DNA from: Haliotis asinina
Lineage: Eukaryota; Mollusca; Gastropoda; Lepetellida; Haliotidae
Assembly (NCBI RefSeq): GCF_037392515.1
Contig: NW_027133931.1
Coordinates: 1 to 64,000, forward strand
Length of the DNA stretch: 64,000 bases
Reading direction: 5' to 3'
Shown: piece after piece, positions 59,240 through 64,000 of the stretch
Layout: every line of letters begins with the position of its first letter
How positions within the stretch are numbered: the stretch's first letter is position 1
Notes under the pieces: generated by a model
Told to the model about the DNA's origin: nothing
What the model saw: the letters and a program-made list of their open reading frames with translations, nothing else
Databases searched by the model: none
Position numbers and translations under genes: made by a program

Positions 59240-60940
59240 TCCCACGTGGTTGGTCTGATGAATACGTCGCTAAACATTCCAGGTAGTGCTGCCATTCGAG
59301 GTAGCGGAATTTATCAGTCCCTTGACTTGGATATGTCAATTTCATTTGATGATGTCCGTTTTGGTAACATCTGATAAAACCGAGGGTGTTTTTCAGCGAC
59401 TATGTAGACTGGCAATGATAACGGACTGGACAGACGGCCTTCTAAAGAACAGTTTTTCCCAAACTTATATTATCTTTGGTTGGTTGGGTTTCGTCGAGAG
59501 AGCAACTGGCCAATTGAGAGCTGAGTGTATATCTCAAAAACGCATTTCTAGTTGTTGTCTGAGAGTTCATATGCATACTAGACACTGGAATGGGTGTCAT
59601 GTGTTAGATGGCATTTATAGCGGTGTTCGAAATACGTGGCTGCCCGACCGCTCGCTATGGGCTGTTTTCCATGGACTGCCAGATTCTCACATTCACCTGC
59701 CCGACATTCGGCTTAAACATTAAACGTGCACATGCATATGAAAACTTGTGTGAGGTTTGGTCAGGGCTAGCAAGATTTACATGTAACATTTACAAGCACT
59801 GTGGCCTGGCTGCAAGTTTTGGGAGCTTCATAACCTTTTTATAGTTCAGTGATATTAGAGGTGGACGCTAGAAGCAGACCCCGTACACTGTACCGATGTG
59901 TGGAGTCAACCCCAAGCACTTTATGTGATGAGCAAACGCTAACTGTAAGGCCACCCCAACCTACCTATGATGTCACAGAGAACAGGCGCCTTGGTGTATG
60001 CTCAAATACATGATGTATTCAGTCCATCAGCGAAAGTCTGATTTCTGAAATCTTGTGAGGGGGTATAGAAATCAGAATTTGCAAAATGTCACTATCTATC
60101 TGTATCCCTAGCCGACAGTTCATGAGGTTAATCTTCCCCTTTGAAGTGAATTCGATTAATGTATCGACGATAGGATAATCAATCAGCATAAAATACTTCT
60201 ATAACTAACAATGATGGAATAACTGACAATGACATTGTGCCACAGCGATATGGGAGGTTAATTACACACACGCTACTCCATTCCATATACTCCAAAGTGA
60301 TCACCTATATCACAGTATGCATAGGCAAAGACAAGGACAAACATCCAGGTTCCAGCAGGTGCTCTTCTGTCTGTTCAAACGTATCAGCAAACCCCATGTT
60401 CTGTCCCTCTAGAGGGTCACATGTTTTTGTAGTCACGTTTGGAGTTAAGGTCGCATTAACTAATAAGTAAAACATTTACCTACTTAAGGCAAGTCACACA
60501 TATTTTACTCAGTCGATCACGTCGACTAAAATTCACAATGTAAACATTCCATATATCACTGTACTCCTTTATCACGACGCTGAAGAGGACGACACATCGA
60601 TTATGTTTTATACCATGCTTTCTAAGATTAACTGGCAAGGTCGCCCTTGGTCGGTGTTGACCAATGTTTCAAAACACACTCTTCTGTTAAAGACGCCAAA
60701 CTTCACCCCAAAATAATATATGCCCGACTATAAGCCCTAAGTCAAGCACTTGAAGGTTGAATGCGCGGGCAGCCATACACAATATTGAACTGAGAAATTC
60801 GAATTTTTATTCTTGTGACTTTGGAGCGGCGGTGCAGCCTAATGAAACTGATTGTGGCACTGTCAGTGTATCGTGTACATCACACATAACTCAGCAACGA
60901 AATAATAATTTAAATAAATAATTTAACCATCTTACCATCT
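59240..60940. other. Non-coding, nothing recognised
   Basis: One 145-codon frame at 59286-59723 has no recognisable motif and no splice context; I do not call it a gene. Confidence 0.4.
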
Positions 60941-60943
60941 CTG

Positions 60944-61052
60944 TGCGTATGTATGTATGTATGTATGTATGTATGTATGTATGTATGTATGTATGTATGT
61001 ATGTATGTATGTATGTATGTATGTATGTATGTACGTATGTATGTATGTATGC

Positions 61053-61096
<44 letters not shown>
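60944..61096 (+). repeat. ATGT tetranucleotide and GA dinucleotide microsatellite
   Basis: (ATGT)n from about 60947 to 61051 with one CGTA interruption, then a short GT run and (GA)n at 61064-61096. Confidence 0.95.
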
Positions 61097-61098
<2 letters not shown>

Positions 61099-61099
61099 T

Positions 61100-62140
61100 T
61101 GTTTTGAGTGTATGTGTGTGAATGCCTTGGGTGCCATTACCTGATTGACACTTTCAAGAGATATATCGAGGGGCCGGCAACATCGTCGACAAACATATCA
61201 GAGGCATCAGCTAGCTCGACAAAACATTGAGTTAAGATGTTAAGTCACGTTGGCAATATCGTCGCCATTCAGAAGTTACAATATCGATATTGTATGAACT
61301 GAATGGAAACTTTTGCGGTGGATATTTGCAGAAAGTAGCTTTCCCAGTTTAGATTACACTAAACATATGTGAAGAAATGTTATCCCTTTCTACAATAACC
61401 TGTGTTATCAGCCTCCCATACTCCAATGTTCAGATTCCGTGATATGGTCGGAAACGACTGAAACCTTCCCACATCCATAAGGAATCACTGCTACAAGTCC
61501 ACTATACAATTCGGACCACAGCATTCATAGGCGGATCCAGAGGGGTGCGCACCTCCTCCCACCCCCTTCTTAAATGACCATTGGAACCCTTTTGAAAATG
61601 AAGCGTTCACCGCTAAATGAAGACGGTCCGAACCAGGCAAGCCAGTGATTAGCTTAGCGACATAGGGTAATTGTCATTAATCACTCTCATTTAATGATGA
61701 TACCAGGTGTTAGTGAAAGGCGGAGAGCATCCTGACCCACCAGTTATATTGGCCATGAAAGGTAGTCAGTAGTACACTTGAAGACAGTTGGGACCTGATG
61801 GTACGTGGAATTGCGCTGGACATCTTTTTATTCAAAAATATGTAATCAGTTTTTTATATGACCTCCACGTTTGTATCATACAACCTTTGGGAAGATCTGT
61901 TTGGGTTTGAAGCTTGTTACCGTGTCCCTCAAAAAATGTGAACATCGAATGTTGGACCTGCTGCAATATTATTCGAAATGAATAAGTTGACTATGGAGAA
62001 TTTGGAATTATTTCCTTTGTCGTACAACATTGTGAGCTTAATGTCACTCAGAATCTTTATGCATGCAGAAGTAATTTCCGAAATAATAACATAACACGGA
62101 TCTTCTCCTACATGTTTCAATCGTGCATCTTCAGGGAGAA
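61100..62140. other. Non-coding, nothing recognised
   Basis: No gene or repeat I can name in this stretch. Confidence 0.4.
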
Positions 62141-62150
62141 GTGATTTCAG

Positions 62151-62515
62151 TTAAACAGACTGTAGTGACGTCACTTTTGTCTTGACGTCACAATACAACT
62201 GTATACAAATGTTGAGAATGCTTCTCTTTATATGACTAGGACGGCAAGATGACAAATGTAGATATTGTTTAGTATCTGTAGGTTTATAATATATATCTGT
62301 TTCTAGGTCACATCCACATAGTTTTACCATGGTGTCTAAAAATGGAATTTCAGAGTAATTTGAGTCCATGGTAACATGTAAATGTTTGCTCAAGTTATTT
62401 AGGATGTTATGAAACAAAGTTAACTTTTCATCTCCAAAGGGCCATAACACGAAGCAATCGTCAAGGAAACGTCGCCAATTTGTTCTGAAGTATTCAGCGA
62501 CTATATATACATAGT
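62151..62515 (-). mobile_element. Penelope-like element RT fragment
   Basis: Minus-strand open frame reading 'AEYFRTNWRRFLDDCFVLWP' (RT catalytic DD) followed by 'FLDTMVKLCGCDLETDIYYK' and PTDTKQYLHLSSCRPSHIKRSI. This order (RR-FLDD-F-x-W then FLD-x-x-V-x..T-x-Y-KPTD-x-x-YL-x-x-S-x-P-H-K-x-SI) is diagnostic for Penelope-like retroelements. Only the palm-to-thumb part is present. Confidence 0.85.
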
Positions 62516-62529
62516 TGAGACGGTCTCGC

Positions 62530-63630
62530 TTGTTGACTTGATTTCAAATTCAGGTGGGTAATTCAATCATTGGCAGGGACCTGGCTATTGATGGATATAA
62601 CACATTATATTGGATATTACAATTTGTCAGTAAAGAGTAAATTCTAATACTTTTATTGTGTTCAGTCCGGTACCTAATAGCCGTTTGGCTAAGAGGGTTA
62701 GACGGCTATATTCGTTGAGGTATGCTTCGAAGACAACGAGCTTTCCTGAGCAGAACATTATCAGCTCATTTCAATCCTTAGCTATCTCAGACGATAATCA
62801 AGTGCCCATCCCAAACCTTCGTACGTTTACGAGCCAGTTACGTAACCAACTATTGTTCCCCAATTGTGGTGATTCTGCCAGGATGTACTTTAATCTTAAT
62901 GTCTAATCCTGAATGAAATAATCATTACCGTTGTGGCAGAGCGTGATCTCACTCGTACCCCATTGTACACATCAATAGAAAGTTCATTCGAGTGCGTTTG
63001 ACTCAAACCTGCCACAGAATGTCTACTCTTAATAACTAGACTAAGTCTGAAAGATGACATAACTTTGATTATCGATGTAAGTAATGAATTTGAACCTCAT
63101 GAGTCCTGAGTGAGTCTGATTTTAATGATGGGGCCCATTACTGTGTGCCAGCGCTGCCACTTGTAGTTCCAACAGAAGCCACTCCACGTCTTTTCTTTCA
63201 CTCGTAACATACACTTTTCTACTATACTTACAACTCATTCTACTGTACGTATATATAAAATGTATATTAATTGCCTCTTTGTTGTAAAACAGATAACAAG
63301 GTGCTGAAATTAGCCAGAAAACAAGTTTTTATTAGGCTTTAGATCAGAGCACTGCTACTTTTCCCGTGGGTAAATACAATTTTGTCTGTAACACACATAA
63401 TCAGTTCTAATGTTGATGAATCTCTGGTTGTTGCACTTCATCTATATTTAAATAAGATGTGTTGTCCAACCAAGAACAGAAAAAAACAAAGTCAATTTAA
63501 GTAAGTCCATACAACAAGTAACCTTTGATTGATGTAAAGCACAAATACAAGTAAACGCACCCGTGCCCTTCTATTTTACAGATTGTTCTCTTTCCTTGAT
63601 TTATATGACTGCAATTATCAATCAAACTGT
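62530..63630. other. Non-coding, nothing recognised
   Basis: A frame of 82 codons at 62658-62906 lacks any known motif; otherwise empty. Confidence 0.4.
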
Positions 63631-63639
63631 ATTCAAGGA

Positions 63640-63984
63640 CTACAGAAGCTTCATCATCCACTCCATCTCCCAGTCGAATATTTTCTGTCGAGCCTCATTC
63701 CTGTGTTGACTCCTTTCAAGACTTCTTTTCCTCCGGGTGTGACTCAGTTGGTGAAATGTGAAAGGTGATATTGCGAATCTGCTGTGATCGGAACAGGTAT
63801 GGCCTGCCCACACGTCCAGGTTACGCTGCACGTCAGCCTTTATCAAATCAATGTCAAGGTCATCATAGACATGGAACTGGACTTCAGATACGTTCTTGTT
63901 GTAGACCATGAGAACCTTCGAAAGAAACACACGTGAGAAATCGTCCAAATGACTGTGCAGCATGAGAAAAACAACACTATACAT
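63640..63984 (-). CDS. Possible terminal exon at window end
   Basis: 114 residues open to a stop, 'VLMVYNKNVSEVQFHVYDDL' then a basic segment 'LSHTRRKRSLERSQHRNEAR'. The frame remains open to the window edge, so the true start is outside. The RRKR segment resembles a furin-type site. Looks like coding sequence, but no family is recognised and it may belong to host gene 2 or to a neighbour. Confidence 0.35.
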   Translation of the reverse strand: MYSVVFLMLHSHLDDFSRVFLSKVLMVYNKNVSEVQFHVYDDLDIDLIKADVQRNLDVWAGHTCSDHSRFAISPFTFHQLSHTRRKRSLERSQHRNEARQKIFDWEMEWMMKLL

Positions 63985-64000
63985 GGTGGTTGAATCTACT

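Noticed and set aside
59286-59723. 145-codon frame as a gene
   Set aside because: No motif, signal or splice context, and it overlaps intergenic repeat-like sequence.
60910-61137. 75-codon minus frame of repeated IHTY
   Set aside because: Translation of the ATGT microsatellite.
1-64000. CRISPR arrays, rRNA or tRNA genes
   Set aside because: Animal nuclear DNA; tandem repeats seen are coding minisatellites, promoter repeats or microsatellites, and I found no convincing tRNA or rRNA.

Overview
The window looks like nuclear DNA of a marine gastropod, most likely an abalone (Haliotis). The basis is a SINE-like repeat family I associate with abalone sequence (copies near 32229-32418 and 59010-59235), spliced genes with GT-AG introns encoding secreted EGF/TSP1-type proteins, and dense I-group LINE copies. 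The background is AT-rich; 4446-23132 stands out as GC-richer and gene-packed. A run of 100 N at 48969-49068 is an assembly gap.

Region 1 (1-4445) is a minus-strand I-group LINE (endonuclease, reverse transcriptase, CCHC ORF1) whose 5' end at 4401 abuts the stub of a second LINE copy on the plus strand. Region 2 (4446-23132, 18,687 bp) is a Polinton/Maverick element that looks whole: 482-bp terminal inverted repeats that read as identical, a 6-bp target duplication GACACA, and no break that I can see. It sits inside ORF1 of the second LINE copy and is therefore younger than it. It carries protein-primed DNA polymerase B, RVE-type integrase with a chromodomain, packaging ATPase, adenovirus-type cysteine protease, major and minor capsid proteins, small core/membrane-type proteins, and accessory genes: a CARD-domain protein, three zinc-binding proteins, a 44-residue ORF, and a spliced gene fusing a copy of a PolB segment to a low-complexity tail.

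The most unusual aspect is the regulation of this element. The three zinc-protein genes each end 22-24 nt upstream of a canonical metazoan histone-mRNA 3' stem-loop (GGCCCT-TTTC-AGGGCC) followed by a conserved U7-type purine element, whereas other transcription units have AATAAA signals. There also appear to be two promoter classes: CRE (TGACGTCA) plus TATATAA for the replication/accessory genes, and a CATAAATA-like box at the upstream stop codon for the virion-type genes. Both usually place an Inr (often TCAGTT) about 30-31 bp downstream. The terminal repeats hold near-consensus BANP, YY1, RFX, CLEAR/E-box and CRE sites. Together with the CARD protein, this suggests an element closely wired to host cell-cycle and cell-death control.

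Region 3 (23133-48968) is a host gene on the plus strand for a large extracellular protein (cysteine-rich/EGF-like exons at 24436, 24764, 35041 and 35487; longer exons at 43979, 45195, 46830 and 48382 with FN3-like repeats). Its introns are filled with nested LINE copies, including a complete-length 5.9-kb one (36358-42283) and an internally deleted one with both ends (33803-34709). Region 4 (49069-64000) has exons of a second host gene on the minus strand (TSP1/EGF first exon at 53505-53838; small exons at 49481 and 49237), one more LINE copy (54725-57467), Penelope-like fragments, MITE/SINE remnants, a long ATGT microsatellite, and much sequence in which I see nothing.
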